Below are positions 25,673 through 34,879 of a stretch of DNA of 41,052 nt, one piece after another; positions within the stretch are counted from its first letter, which is position 1; each line of letters starts with the position of its first letter. Under the pieces are notes generated by a model, which saw nothing but the letters and a program-made list of their open reading frames with translations, searched no databases and was not told where the DNA came from. This DNA is from Noviherbaspirillum denitrificans. Its GTDB lineage: Bacteria; Pseudomonadota; Gammaproteobacteria; Burkholderiales; Burkholderiaceae_D. The stretch lies in contig NZ_LSTO01000001.1 in the NCBI RefSeq assembly GCF_002211445.1, positions 753,481 through 794,532 on the forward strand, given 5' to 3'. A program made the position numbers and the translations under genes.

Positions 25673-26710
25673 ATGTCAAAAATGAACGTGGCAGTCATCG
25701 GCGCAGGCGCCATCGGCCGCACGCATATCGATCTCGCGCTGCGCCACGACGCCGTACAGCTGGCAGCCATTGCCGATCCCACCGACGCCGCTCGCGAACT
25801 TGCGCAGACGCGCGGCGTGCGCTGGTTTCCCGATTACCGCGAAATGCTGGACACCGTGCGGCCGCAGGCGGCGATCGTCGCGACCCCGAACGCGACCCAT
25901 GTTTCCGTCGGCGTCGATTGCATGGAACGCGGCGTGCCCGTGCTCGTCGAGAAGCCCATCGCCGACACCGTGGAAGAAGCACAGCATTTGTGCGACGCAG
26001 CGGAGCGCAGCGGCCTGCCCCTGCTGGTCGGCCACCACCGCCGCCACAATCCCATCATCCGCAAGGCGCGCGAAATCATCGCCAGCGGCCGCCTCGGAAT
26101 GCCGGTCAGCGCCAACGTGATGGCGACCTGGCTGAAGCCGGATTCCTACTTCGACGTCGAATGGCGCCGCAAACCGGGTGGTGGCCCGATCCTGATCAAC
26201 CTGATCCATGAAATCGACCTGCTGCGCGTGCTGCTGGGCGAAATCGACAGCCTGCAAGCGATGCGCTCGAGCGCGGCGCGCGGTTTTGAAGTCGAAGATA
26301 CGGCCGCAATCATGCTGCGCTTTCGCAATGGCGCGCTGGCCACGATCACGCTGTCCGATGCGACCGTTGCGCCGTGGATCTGGGACCTGGCCAGCGGCGA
26401 GTCCACGCATTATTGCCGGCAGCACGTGAATTCGCATTTCCTGTGCGGGACGGACGCCTCACTGACGCTCCCTTCGCTGGATATCTGGAGCTACCGCGAC
26501 AGGCGCGGCTGGCAGGATCCGCTGACGCTGGAGCGCACCACCCCGCATGAAGGCAATCCCTACGTCGAACAGCTGCGCCACCTGCGCGCCGTGGTCGAAT
26601 GCAAGGAGCCGCCGGTCTGCTCGGGCATCGATGCGATGCGCACGCTGGAAGCGACGCTCGCGGTGCACGCGTCCGCCGATTCCGGCAAGCGGGTAATGCT
26701 GCACATATAG
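25673..26710 (+). CDS. Gfo/Idh/MocA family oxidoreductase
   Basis: This is a 345-residue NAD(P)-dependent dehydrogenase of the glucose-fructose oxidoreductase/inositol dehydrogenase family. The N-terminal Rossmann motif is VAVIGAGAIGRTHIDLA, and the conserved EKPIADT contains the catalytic-region Lys. VGHHRRHNPIIRKAREII and GGGPILINLIHEIDLLR (His near the active site) follow. These enzymes oxidise sugars, inositols or related polyols. The ATG at 25673 has GAGGAAGACAC upstream, so I preferred it over the ATG at 25646. It starts a plus-strand operon with a TIM-barrel protein, an SDR and an ExuT-like permease, which reads as a sugar-acid or cyclitol pathway. Confidence 0.9.
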   Translation: MSKMNVAVIGAGAIGRTHIDLALRHDAVQLAAIADPTDAARELAQTRGVRWFPDYREMLDTVRPQAAIVATPNATHVSVGVDCMERGVPVLVEKPIADTVEEAQHLCDAAERSGLPLLVGHHRRHNPIIRKAREIIASGRLGMPVSANVMATWLKPDSYFDVEWRRKPGGGPILINLIHEIDLLRVLLGEIDSLQAMRSSAARGFEVEDTAAIMLRFRNGALATITLSDATVAPWIWDLASGESTHYCRQHVNSHFLCGTDASLTLPSLDIWSYRDRRGWQDPLTLERTTPHEGNPYVEQLRHLRAVVECKEPPVCSGIDAMRTLEATLAVHASADSGKRVMLHI

Positions 26711-26735
26711 AATTTTTCACCACCTGGGACGTAAC

Positions 26736-27548
26736 ATGAAACCCGTCTTTTCTCTCGCCCAACTGACCGCACTGGACGTGCCGCCGCCGGACATGGTGTC
26801 GCTCGCGCACCGCACCGGTTATGACTATGCCGGCGTGCGCCTGTTGCCGGCTGCGCCCGGCGGCGCGGCCTATCCGCTGATGAACGATCCCGCCATGCTG
26901 CGCGAAACGATCGCGCGCATGGAAGACACCGGCACCCGCATTTTCGACCTGGAAATGATTCGCGTCGGCGAAGGTTTCAAGGCGGAGGCATTCCTGCCCT
27001 TCCTCGAAACCGGTGCAAAACTCGGTGCGAAGGCGATGCTGGTCGCGGGAGATGACGCCAATGAAGAGCGCATGACCGAATCCTATGCGTCGCTGTGCGA
27101 CCTCGCATGGAAGTACGGCATTACGTCCGACCTGGAATTCATGCCGTGGACCGCGGTGAAGGACCTCGCCAGCGCGCTGCGTATTGTGCGCGGCGCCAAC
27201 CGCCCGGGCTGCGGGATCCTGGTCGACGTGCTCCACTTCGCGCGCTCCGGCAGCAAGCTGGAAGATCTCGACGGCATCCCGCGCGAATGGCTGCACTACG
27301 CGCAAATGTGCGACGGCCCGGCCAAGGGCCCGGATACCGTGCAGGGCCTGATCGACGCCGCGCGCGGCGACCGCTTGCTGCCGGGCGAAGGCGAACTGGA
27401 CATCGCGGCCATCTTCAGCCGCCTCCCCGCCGACCTGCCGATCAGCATGGAAATCCCGAGCGACCGCCGCTATCCGGTTCTCGGCGCCGACCGCTGGGCC
27501 GCCGACGTGCTGGCAGCCGGCCAGGCCACGGCGAGGACCTTCCGATGA
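26736..27548 (+). CDS. Xylose isomerase-like TIM-barrel protein (copy 2)
   Basis: This 270-residue TIM-barrel protein is a paralogue of the one at 20595-21422. Common segments include FLETGAKLGA, LVAGDDANEER, FMPWTAVKD, ILVDVLHFARSGS, MCDGPA, LPGEGELDI and SMEIPSD. Likely metal ligands are the Glu of LEFMPW, the Asp and His of VDVLHF, the Asp of MCDGP and the Glu of MEIP. Gfo/Idh plus TIM barrel plus SDR is a common trio in inositol or sugar-acid pathways, where the barrel acts as dehydratase, isomerase or epimerase. The stop overlaps the SDR start as ATGA. The exact reaction is unknown. Confidence 0.85.
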   Translation: MKPVFSLAQLTALDVPPPDMVSLAHRTGYDYAGVRLLPAAPGGAAYPLMNDPAMLRETIARMEDTGTRIFDLEMIRVGEGFKAEAFLPFLETGAKLGAKAMLVAGDDANEERMTESYASLCDLAWKYGITSDLEFMPWTAVKDLASALRIVRGANRPGCGILVDVLHFARSGSKLEDLDGIPREWLHYAQMCDGPAKGPDTVQGLIDAARGDRLLPGEGELDIAAIFSRLPADLPISMEIPSDRRYPVLGADRWAADVLAAGQATARTFR

Positions 27549-28351
27549 GCGCGGCCGGCAACACAACGCGCGTGCTCGTCACCGGCGCGACCGGCGGCAT
27601 CGGCCGCGCGACCTGCGTGGAACTCATCCGGCAAGCAAAATCCGAAGGGAAAGCCGTTTCCATCGCCGCCGTCGCATCGCGCAGCGGCGCAGCGCTGGAA
27701 GCGCTGACAGCGGAACTGAATTCGCTCGGCGCCCGTGCAATCGGCCTGCATGCGAATCTCGCCGATGCCGCATCCTGCGTGCAACTGATCGATGATGCGA
27801 CCGCCTTCTGCGGCGGCCTGGACGCACTGGTATCAAACGCCGGCATCACGCGCCCCGCCCCTCTTGCCGACCAGACCGTTGAAGACTGGGACACCGTCTT
27901 TTCGGTAAATACCCGCGCAACCTGGCTGCTGGCACGCGCGGCACGCAAGGCCCTGGCCGAGAGCCGCGGCGCCATCGTCGCCGTCGCATCGATGTCCGGC
28001 ATGTACCCGCATCCCGGCTATGGCGCGTATTCGGCATCCAAGGCAGCGCTGCTCATGCTGTGCCGCCAGCTTGCACAGGAATGGGCGGCTGACGGAATCC
28101 GGGTCAACACGGTGTCGCCAGGCATGATCCGCACGCCGCTGACCGAGCGCGTGTACCAGAACGAAGAAGTGGCCGCGCGGCGTGAAGCAATGGTTCCGCT
28201 CGGACGCATCGGCCGTCCGGAAGACATCGCGCGCGCCGTCGCCTATCTGCTGGGTGACCATGCCGCCTACGTCACGGGTGAAAACCTGCGCGTGGACGGC
28301 GGGCTTTGCGACCGCTTCCTCGGCACGATTCCGGGAGTGGCGCGCGCCTGA
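27545..28351 (+). CDS. Short-chain dehydrogenase/reductase (SDR)
   Basis: This is a 268-residue classical SDR. The cofactor motif is VTGATGGIGRATCVEL, then SNAG, catalytic Ser in VASMSGMY, and YSASK for YxxxK. The C-terminal VTGENLRVDGGL is the FabG-like ending. AAVASRSGAA after strand 2 has Arg near the adenosine ribose, so NADP use is plausible. A longer open frame runs upstream into the TIM-barrel gene, but the ATG at 27545 overlaps that gene's stop by four bases and gives the family N-terminus. It is different from the SDR at 23340. Substrate unknown. Confidence 0.87.
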   Translation: MSAAGNTTRVLVTGATGGIGRATCVELIRQAKSEGKAVSIAAVASRSGAALEALTAELNSLGARAIGLHANLADAASCVQLIDDATAFCGGLDALVSNAGITRPAPLADQTVEDWDTVFSVNTRATWLLARAARKALAESRGAIVAVASMSGMYPHPGYGAYSASKAALLMLCRQLAQEWAADGIRVNTVSPGMIRTPLTERVYQNEEVAARREAMVPLGRIGRPEDIARAVAYLLGDHAAYVTGENLRVDGGLCDRFLGTIPGVARA

Positions 28352-28422
28352 CCATGTATCCTTGCCGGAGCCTTGGGACAGGCGCCGGCAGCTCAACTGC
28401 AACAGAACGAGAGAAAAGAACA

Positions 28423-29748
28423 ATGAACCGCTTCACCGCAACCACGGTCGGCAACCAGCCGTCCGGTACCGCATTCGAAAAACTCCGGAATGCTTTTGCC
28501 ATCGGCAAGGTCCGCTGGACCATGCTCGCGATGGTATTTTTTGCAACCACGCTCAACTACATCGACCGCGCCGCGCTGGGCATCATGCAACCGGTCCTTG
28601 CCAAGGCGATGAGCTGGACCGCGCAGGACTACGCCAATATCAATTTCTGGTTCCAGGCAGGCTATGCGATCGGCTATGTGCTGCAGGGCCGCCTGATCGA
28701 CCGCATCGGCGTCAAGACCGGATTTGCGATGGCCGTGCTGGTCTGGAGCGCCGCCGCTGCCGCTCACGGCATGGTGGCGTCGGTGGTCGGATTCATGGTG
28801 TGCCGCTTCGTGCTCGGCCTGGCCGAGGCGGGCAACTACCCATCTTGCATCAAGACCATTCGGCAGTGGTTCCCGGTCGGTGAACGCGCGATTGCGACCG
28901 GCGTCTTCAACGCCGGCACCAATGTCGGCGCGATGGTGACCCCGCTGCTGATTCCGTTCGTCATGACAGTGTGGGGCTGGCAGGCGGCGTTCTTCCTCAT
29001 CGGTGCCGTCGGCCTGGTATGGCTTGCGATCTGGCTGAAGTCTTACTACAACCCCGAAAATCATCCGAGCGTGCGCCGCTCCGAACTGGACTACATCCAG
29101 CACGGCCATGAACCGGTGCAGCCGCAAGTGTCGATGGCCAGGGTGCTGCGCCTGCGCGCGACCTGGGCCTACGCGCTGGGCAATGCACTCACTGCGCCGG
29201 TGTTCTGGTTCTACCTCTACTGGCTGCCGCCCTACCTCAACAAGCAGTACAACCTCGGCATCAGCGTCGTGCAGATGGGCCTGCCGCTGATCGTGATCTT
29301 CCTCGCCGCCGATTTCGGCAGCGTGTTCGGTGGCGTGTTGTCATCCTCGATGATCGGCCGCCGCATGAAGCCGATCACCGCCCGCCTGCTGTCGATGTTC
29401 CTCTGCGCGCTGTGCATTACGCCGGTCGTGCTCGCCTCGTCCGCCAGCGGCGTCTGGACCGCGGTGTTCTACATTTCGCTGGCCATTGCCGCACACCAGG
29501 CATGGACGGTGAACCTGTGGAGCCTGGCGATGGACATGGCGCCGAAGAATGCGGTCAGTTCCGCATTCGGCGTCGGCGGGACTTGCGGCGCGATCGGCGG
29601 CATGTTCATGACGCAGCTGGTGGGGTATGTGCTGACGACGACGGACAACAACTATTCGGTGCTGTTCATGATGGTGCCGGCGGCTTACTTCATTGCGCTG
29701 GTGTGGGTGTACCTGGTGGCGCCGCGGAAGGTTGAAGTGGTGGCTTGA
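28423..29748 (+). CDS. MFS importer, ACS family (ExuT-like)
   Basis: This 441-residue permease has twelve membrane helices and belongs to the anion:cation symporter branch that includes the hexuronate transporter ExuT. Marks are TTLNYIDRAALGIMQPVL in helix 1, GRLIDRIGVKTGF in loop 2-3, RFVLGLAEAGNYPSCIKTIRQWFP in helices 4-5 and FNAGTNVGAMVTPLLIPF. Organic-acid sugars such as hexuronates or similar acids are typical substrates. The ATG at 28423 has GAGAGAAAAG upstream. An earlier frame start is shadow. It ends the Gfo/Idh operon and is followed by a strong terminator. Confidence 0.88.
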   Translation: MNRFTATTVGNQPSGTAFEKLRNAFAIGKVRWTMLAMVFFATTLNYIDRAALGIMQPVLAKAMSWTAQDYANINFWFQAGYAIGYVLQGRLIDRIGVKTGFAMAVLVWSAAAAAHGMVASVVGFMVCRFVLGLAEAGNYPSCIKTIRQWFPVGERAIATGVFNAGTNVGAMVTPLLIPFVMTVWGWQAAFFLIGAVGLVWLAIWLKSYYNPENHPSVRRSELDYIQHGHEPVQPQVSMARVLRLRATWAYALGNALTAPVFWFYLYWLPPYLNKQYNLGISVVQMGLPLIVIFLAADFGSVFGGVLSSSMIGRRMKPITARLLSMFLCALCITPVVLASSASGVWTAVFYISLAIAAHQAWTVNLWSLAMDMAPKNAVSSAFGVGGTCGAIGGMFMTQLVGYVLTTTDNNYSVLFMMVPAAYFIALVWVYLVAPRKVEVVA

Positions 29749-29771
29749 GTGTTTCGTCATTGACGGACTGG

Positions 29772-29812
29772 CGCCCGCAAGCGAAATGCGTTGTTCGCTT
29801 GCGGGCGTTTTT
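29772..29812 (+). terminator. Strong intrinsic terminator after the ExuT-like gene
   Basis: A perfect 14-bp GC-rich stem (29772-29785 with 29794-29807) and an eight-base loop are followed by TTTTT at 29808-29812. It lies 24 bases after the MFS stop and ends the 25673-29748 operon. Confidence 0.9.
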
Positions 29813-29832
29813 GCGTCATGTCTCGTCTTCCG

Positions 29833-29870
29833 TCCCCCGTCATCCCTGCGAAGGCGGGGATGACGGGGGA
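29833..29870. repeat. Palindromic REP-like repeat (CGTCATCCC type)
   Basis: A perfect 14-bp inverted repeat (29833-29846 with 29857-29870) surrounds a ten-base centre tgcgaaggcg. The core CGTCATCCCTGCGAAGGC resembles the short dispersed palindromes found in intergenic regions of many proteobacteria. Outer TCTCGTC/GACGAGA bases extend the symmetry. No function is evident. Only one copy was noticed here. Confidence 0.6.
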
Positions 29871-29968
29871 CGAGAATGACAACGCCGCAGAACTCTCCCG
29901 CCTGCAAGCAACACAGAAATCAAGTATTAGCTGCCGCATCAAACCCACCCTCGTTGCAAGGGCGCGGC

Positions 29969-29995
29969 AAAAGAAAAAGGCCGGCGATGCCGGCC
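29969..29995 (-). terminator. Intrinsic terminator after etfA
   Basis: On the minus strand GGCCGGC-ATC-GCCGGCC is followed by TTTTTCTTTT. It lies ten bases after the etfA stop, so it ends the etf transcript. The plus-strand terminator at 29772-29812 lies back to back with it. Confidence 0.85.
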
Positions 29996-30005
29996 CCTCA
30001 ATCAA

Positions 30006-30935
30006 TCAGGCCAGTGCGGCCACGAGCTGCGGGACAGCCTCGAAAAGATCACCCACCAGCCCATAATCCGCCACCGAGAAAATCGGCGCTTCCGGGTCCT
30101 TGTTGATGGCCACGATCACCTTCGAATCCTTCATGCCGGCGAGATGCTGGATCGCACCGGAGATACCGACGGCGACATACAGTTGCGGCGCGACGATTTT
30201 GCCGGTCTGGCCGACCTGCCAGTCATTCGGCACGAAGCCGGCATCGACTGCAGCGCGCGATGCGCCCATTGCCGCGTTGAACTTGTCAGCCAGGGGTTCG
30301 AGGATCTTGAAGTTTTCCGCCGAACCCAGGCCGCGGCCGCCGGACACGACGACCTTGGCCGATGCGAGGTCGGGACGGTCGGACTTGGCGACGGCGCGCG
30401 ACACGAAAGCGGATTGGCCGCTGTCCTCAACCGCCTCGACCTTCACGATGTCAGCGGAGCCGCCAGCCGGCGCCGCATCAAACGCCGTCGTGCGCACGGT
30501 GATGACCTTCACTGAATCGGCCGTCTGCGCAGTGGCAATCGCATTGCCCGCATAGATCGGTCGCTCGAACGTATCGGCCGAGACGACCCGTGTGATCTCG
30601 GATACCTGCGCGACATCGAGCAGGGCCGCGACGCGCGGAAGGACGTTCTTGCCGCCTGCGGCTGCGGGCGCAAGGATGTGTGAATAGCCGCCGGCCACGG
30701 CCAGCACTTGGGCGGCCACGTTTTCAGCGAGCCCGTCCGCAAATTGCGGCGCATCGGCCACGAGCACTTCGGCGACACCGGCAATGCGTGCCACCGCTTC
30801 GGCGACGGCACCGCAGTTGTGGCCGGCGACCAGGACATGGACATCGCCCGCGCACTGGCGGGCGGCGGTGATGGTGTTGAGGGTGCCCGCATTCAGCGAA
30901 GCATTGTCGTGTTCAGCAATGACGAGTGCGACCAT
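30006..30935 (-). CDS. etfA: Electron transfer flavoprotein alpha subunit
   Basis: This is a 309-residue ETF alpha subunit (FixB family). ETF takes electrons from acyl-CoA dehydrogenases and passes them to ETF-ubiquinone oxidoreductase. The FAD-binding C-terminal domain is intact: [64 protein letters not shown] and [10 protein letters not shown]. The ribosome binding site (GAAGAAG) is weak. It follows etfB on the minus strand with a 54-codon gene between. Likely partner is the acyl-CoA dehydrogenase at 36200, plus others in the genome. Confidence 0.96.
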   Translation of the reverse strand: MVALVIAEHDNASLNAGTLNTITAARQCAGDVHVLVAGHNCGAVAEAVARIAGVAEVLVADAPQFADGLAENVAAQVLAVAGGYSHILAPAAAGGKNVLPRVAALLDVAQVSEITRVVSADTFERPIYAGNAIATAQTADSVKVITVRTTAFDAAPAGGSADIVKVEAVEDSGQSAFVSRAVAKSDRPDLASAKVVVSGGRGLGSAENFKILEPLADKFNAAMGASRAAVDAGFVPNDWQVGQTGKIVAPQLYVAVGISGAIQHLAGMKDSKVIVAINKDPEAPIFSVADYGLVGDLFEAVPQLVAALA

Positions 30936-30973
30936 AATCTTCTTCGGGTAGTGAGGTATGTTGAGAGGGGGGA

Positions 30974-31138
30974 TCAGCTGGCGGGAGCGAGGAAGGCATC
31001 CTGTTCGTTTTCGTCCGTCGTTTCCGGCGCCCAGCCCACCTTGCGGCGAATCTGTTCGGGGGAAGGCGGCGGTTCCGGGTGCGCCTGGCGTTGCTGCAGC
31101 CAGTTGCGAATGAGTTGCCGGGTCAATTGATTGTCCAT
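30974..31138 (-). CDS. Small 54-residue protein between etfB and etfA
   Basis: A 55-codon frame (ATG at 31138, TGA at 30974-30976) fills most of the 225-bp gap between etfB and etfA. It begins [18 protein letters not shown] and continues with a Pro-rich [17 protein letters not shown], ending in an acidic [12 protein letters not shown]. The start has AAGGGAG seven bases upstream, better than that of etfA. The protein is soluble, Gln/Arg-rich at the front and acidic at the end. I do not recognise a family. Its position suggests coexpression with ETF. Without it, etfA would have a long untranslated gap. Confidence 0.65.
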   Translation of the reverse strand: MDNQLTRQLIRNWLQQRQAHPEPPPSPEQIRRKVGWAPETTDENEQDAFLAPAS

Positions 31139-31160
31139 CGTGTGCTCCCTTGCAGGTTGC

Positions 31161-31922
31161 TCAGATCACCTTTGCTTCGTTCTTCAGCTTGTCGACCAGC
31201 GCGGCGACATCCGGCACCTTGATGCCGGCGGAACGCTTCGGCGGCTCGCTAACCTTCAATGTCTTCAGGCGCGGCGTGACATCGACGCCGAGGTCGGCCG
31301 GCTTGAGGGTATCGAGCTGCTTCTTCTTGGCCTTCATGATGTTGGGCAGCGTCACATAGCGCGGCTCGTTCAGGCGCAGGTCGGTGGTCACCACGGCCGG
31401 CAGTGCCAGCGACACGGTTTCCAGGCCACCGTCCACTTCGCGCGTCACGACGGCCTTGTCGCCTTCGATGCTGACCTTCGAGGCGAAGGTCGCTTGCGGC
31501 CAGCCCAGCAGCGCGGCCAGCATCTGGCCGGTCTGGTTGCAGTCGTCGTCAATCGCCTGCTTGCCCAAGATGATCAGTTGCGGCTGTTCCTTGTCGGCGA
31601 CGGCTTTCAACAGCTTGGCCACGGCCAGCGGTTGCAGTTCAAAATTTGAGTCGGTTGCGGTCTCGACCAGCACGCCGCGGTCGGCGCCGATCGCCATCGC
31701 GGTACGCAGGGTTTCCTGGCATTGCGTCAGGCCGCAGGACACCGCCACCACTTCGGTCACCTTGCCGGCTTCCTTGAGCCGGGTCGCTTCTTCAACGGCG
31801 ATTTCATCGAACGGGTTCATCGACATCTTGACGTTGGCGATGTCGACACCGCTGCCGTCGGACTTGACCATCACCTTCACGTTCGCATCGATCACGCGCT
31901 TGACGGGAACGAGCACTTTCAT
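31161..31922 (-). CDS. etfB: Electron transfer flavoprotein beta subunit
   Basis: This is a 253-residue ETF beta subunit, which binds AMP and docks the dehydrogenase. Key segments are [12 protein letters not shown] at the N-terminus, [44 protein letters not shown] and the signature [24 protein letters not shown] with the recognition loop. The start has GAGGTAACAC upstream. A terminator-like hairpin lies only 22 bases before the start codon, which makes its promoter arrangement unusual. Confidence 0.96.
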   Translation of the reverse strand: MKVLVPVKRVIDANVKVMVKSDGSGVDIANVKMSMNPFDEIAVEEATRLKEAGKVTEVVAVSCGLTQCQETLRTAMAIGADRGVLVETATDSNFELQPLAVAKLLKAVADKEQPQLIILGKQAIDDDCNQTGQMLAALLGWPQATFASKVSIEGDKAVVTREVDGGLETVSLALPAVVTTDLRLNEPRYVTLPNIMKAKKKQLDTLKPADLGVDVTPRLKTLKVSEPPKRSAGIKVPDVAALVDKLKNEAKVI

Positions 31923-31943
31923 GTGTTACCTCGTAAGTTGGGA

Positions 31944-31977
31944 ATAAAAAATGCCGGATCCGCTCGGCGGATCCGGC
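31944..31977 (-). terminator. Terminator or attenuator between thiolase and etfB
   Basis: On the minus strand a perfect 10-bp stem (31968-31977 with 31953-31962), a five-base loop and ATTTTTTATT form a canonical intrinsic terminator. It lies 41 bases after the thiolase stop and 22 bases before the etfB ATG. There is little room for a separate promoter downstream of it, so it may act as a partial terminator that sets the etf level relative to aldehyde dehydrogenase and thiolase. Confidence 0.75.
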
Positions 31978-32018
31978 CAAGCAGCCTTGGAGGAGACGAG
32001 GCTGAGAGACATTCTTCG

Positions 32019-33218
<1,200 letters not shown>

Positions 33219-33237
33219 TCTTATCTTCCGTATTTGT

Positions 33238-34716
33238 TTAGCCCAGCGCGAACGGATTCGCGCGGTTGGGTTGCGTGGTGATCCACACGCTCTTGGTTTG
33301 CAGGTATTCCTTGATCGCTTCGGCGCCGCCTTCGCGGCCGATACCGCTGCGCTTGTAGCCGCCGAACGGCGTCGCGAACGAGGTCGCGCGGTAGTTGTTG
33401 ACCCAGACGGTGCCCGCGCGGATGCGCTCGACGCAATACAGCGCGCGGTGCAGGTCCCGCGTCCACACGGCGCCTGCCAGGCCATAGTTGGTGTCGTTGG
33501 CGATTTCCAGCGCTTCTTCCATGGTCTTGAAGCGGATCACCGACAGTACCGGGCCGAATACTTCTTCCTGCGCGATGCGCATGGAATTGTTGACGCCGGT
33601 GAAGATGGTCGGCGCCACGAACTGCCCCTGGCCATAGCCGGGACCCGTAATCGCATGGCCGCCGAGCACGCAGTTCGCGCCTTCATTCTTCGCGATGTCG
33701 ATATACGACAGCACCTTCTCGAAATGCGGGCGGTTGGAGATCGGGCCGATCTGGGTGTCCGGGTCGGACGGGTCGCCGATGCGTGCCTTCTTCACCTCAG
33801 CGACCAGCTTGTCGACGAATGCGTCGTGGATGGTGTCCTGCAGCAGCAGGCGCGAACCCGCCATGCAAGTCTGGCCGGCAGCACTGAAGATGCCGGCAAT
33901 CGCGCCCTTCACTGCCTGGTCGATGTCCGCATCGTCGAACACGATGTTGGCCGACTTGCCGCCGAGTTCCATCGTCACATGCTTGAAGTCCTTCGCGGCG
34001 GCGATGTTCACATGCTTGCCGCCGATCTCGCCGCCGGTGAACGCGATCTTTGCCACCAGCGGATGGCTCGACAGCGGCTCGCCGACTTCGGCGCCGTAGC
34101 CCGACACGACATTGACCACGCCCGGCGGGAAGCCGGCCTCGACGCACAGGCGGCCGAGTTCGTAGGTCGATGCGGAAGTGAATTCCGACGGTTTGAGCAC
34201 CATGGTGTTGCCCGCGGCCAGTGCCGGCGCAAGCTTCCAGATAGTCAGCGCGATCGGCGAATTCCACGGTGTGATCGCCAGCACCACACCCAGCGGTTCG
34301 TGGCGGGTGAAGTTGAACACGCCCGGCTTGGGCATCGGGATCACGTTGCCCATCACCTTGTCGGCGAGGCCGGCGTAGTAGTACACCCACTGCGCGGCGT
34401 GGCGCATCTGGCCCGCGACTTCGACGATCAGCTTGCCGTTGCTGCGCTGTTCGATGTGGCCGAGTTTTTCCGCATCGCGCTCGATCAGTGACGCCAGCTT
34501 GCGCAGCAGCGCGCCGCGATCGGTGGCGCTGAGGCTGGTCCAGGCCGTCGAATTGAACGCCTTGTGCGCGGCACGCACCGCGCGGTCGGCATCCTCGGCA
34601 TTGCTGCGCGGGACGCGCGCCCAGACCTCGCCCGAAAATGGCTCGACCTGGTCGATCCATGCGTCCGACGCCGGGTCGCACCATTCGTTGCCGATCAATT
34701 GTTGATAAGTGTTCAT
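33238..34716 (-). CDS. NAD(P)-dependent aldehyde dehydrogenase
   Basis: This 492-residue ALDH oxidises an aldehyde to the acid. The catalytic set is complete: Asn152 (ITPWNSP), Glu250 (MELGGKS) and Cys284 (GQTCMAG). KPSEFT and the EEVFGPVLSV segment are also typical. The cofactor loop reads FTGGEIGGKH instead of the common FTGS, a small deviation. The ATG at 34716 is preferred over an in-frame TTG at 34728. Context with a 3-oxoadipyl-CoA-type thiolase suggests a dicarboxylic semialdehyde such as 6-oxohexanoate as substrate. Element B2 and a candidate -10 box precede it. Confidence 0.9.
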   Translation of the reverse strand: MNTYQQLIGNEWCDPASDAWIDQVEPFSGEVWARVPRSNAEDADRAVRAAHKAFNSTAWTSLSATDRGALLRKLASLIERDAEKLGHIEQRSNGKLIVEVAGQMRHAAQWVYYYAGLADKVMGNVIPMPKPGVFNFTRHEPLGVVLAITPWNSPIALTIWKLAPALAAGNTMVLKPSEFTSASTYELGRLCVEAGFPPGVVNVVSGYGAEVGEPLSSHPLVAKIAFTGGEIGGKHVNIAAAKDFKHVTMELGGKSANIVFDDADIDQAVKGAIAGIFSAAGQTCMAGSRLLLQDTIHDAFVDKLVAEVKKARIGDPSDPDTQIGPISNRPHFEKVLSYIDIAKNEGANCVLGGHAITGPGYGQGQFVAPTIFTGVNNSMRIAQEEVFGPVLSVIRFKTMEEALEIANDTNYGLAGAVWTRDLHRALYCVERIRAGTVWVNNYRATSFATPFGGYKRSGIGREGGAEAIKEYLQTKSVWITTQPNRANPFALG

Positions 34717-34761
34717 CTTGGATTCCAATGCAAGGAAGAGGGGGCAGTCCGTATGCAGCGC

Positions 34762-34767
34762 ATCTTA
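34762..34767 (-). promoter_or_regulatory. Candidate -10 box for the aldehyde dehydrogenase operon
   Basis: TAAGAT on the minus strand, 40.5 bp from the centre of palindrome B2. It mirrors an identical TAAGAT on the plus strand at 34848-34853, and the surrounding bases are also mirrored (GCTCCGC-TAAGATGC and GCTCGCA-TAAGATGC). Transcription would start near 34755, about 39 bases before the ATG. Confidence 0.5.
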
Positions 34768-34788
34768 GCGGAGCATGTATGGCAACAG

Positions 34789-34827
34789 TGTTCCGATAAG
34801 TCATGACCCTATGATGTTTGCGAAACC
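34789..34827 (+). promoter_or_regulatory. Conserved palindromic element B2
   Basis: Outer arm TTCCGATAAG, inner TCATG-ACCC-TATGA and outer arm GTTTGCGAAACC. It differs from B3 (36095-36133) at two of 39 positions. It stands in the middle of the 163-bp divergent gap between the aldehyde dehydrogenase and the Bcr/CflA-type transporter. Mirrored -10 boxes lie at equal distance on both sides, so one bound regulator could serve both promoters. Confidence 0.8.
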
Positions 34828-34847
34828 CGCGCATTGGCACGCTCGCA

Positions 34848-34853
34848 TAAGAT
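34848..34853 (+). promoter_or_regulatory. Candidate -10 box for the Bcr/CflA-type MFS gene
   Basis: TAAGAT on the plus strand, 40.5 bp from the B2 centre. Transcription would begin near 34860, which excludes the ATG codons at 34775-34814 and supports the GTG at 34880 as the translation start. Confidence 0.5.
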
Positions 34854-34879
34854 GCATTCACCCTGATTGCACATCGACC

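Noticed and set aside
29821-29880. CRISPR-like or mobile repeat in the gap after the ExuT-like gene.
   Set aside because: Only one palindromic unit with no spacer-repeat series and no transposase or target duplication.
34719-34729. TTGGA-T-TCCAA palindrome just before the aldehyde dehydrogenase start as a fourth IclR site.
   Set aside because: Only a half-site resembles motif A, spacing differs, and it overlaps the ribosome binding region.
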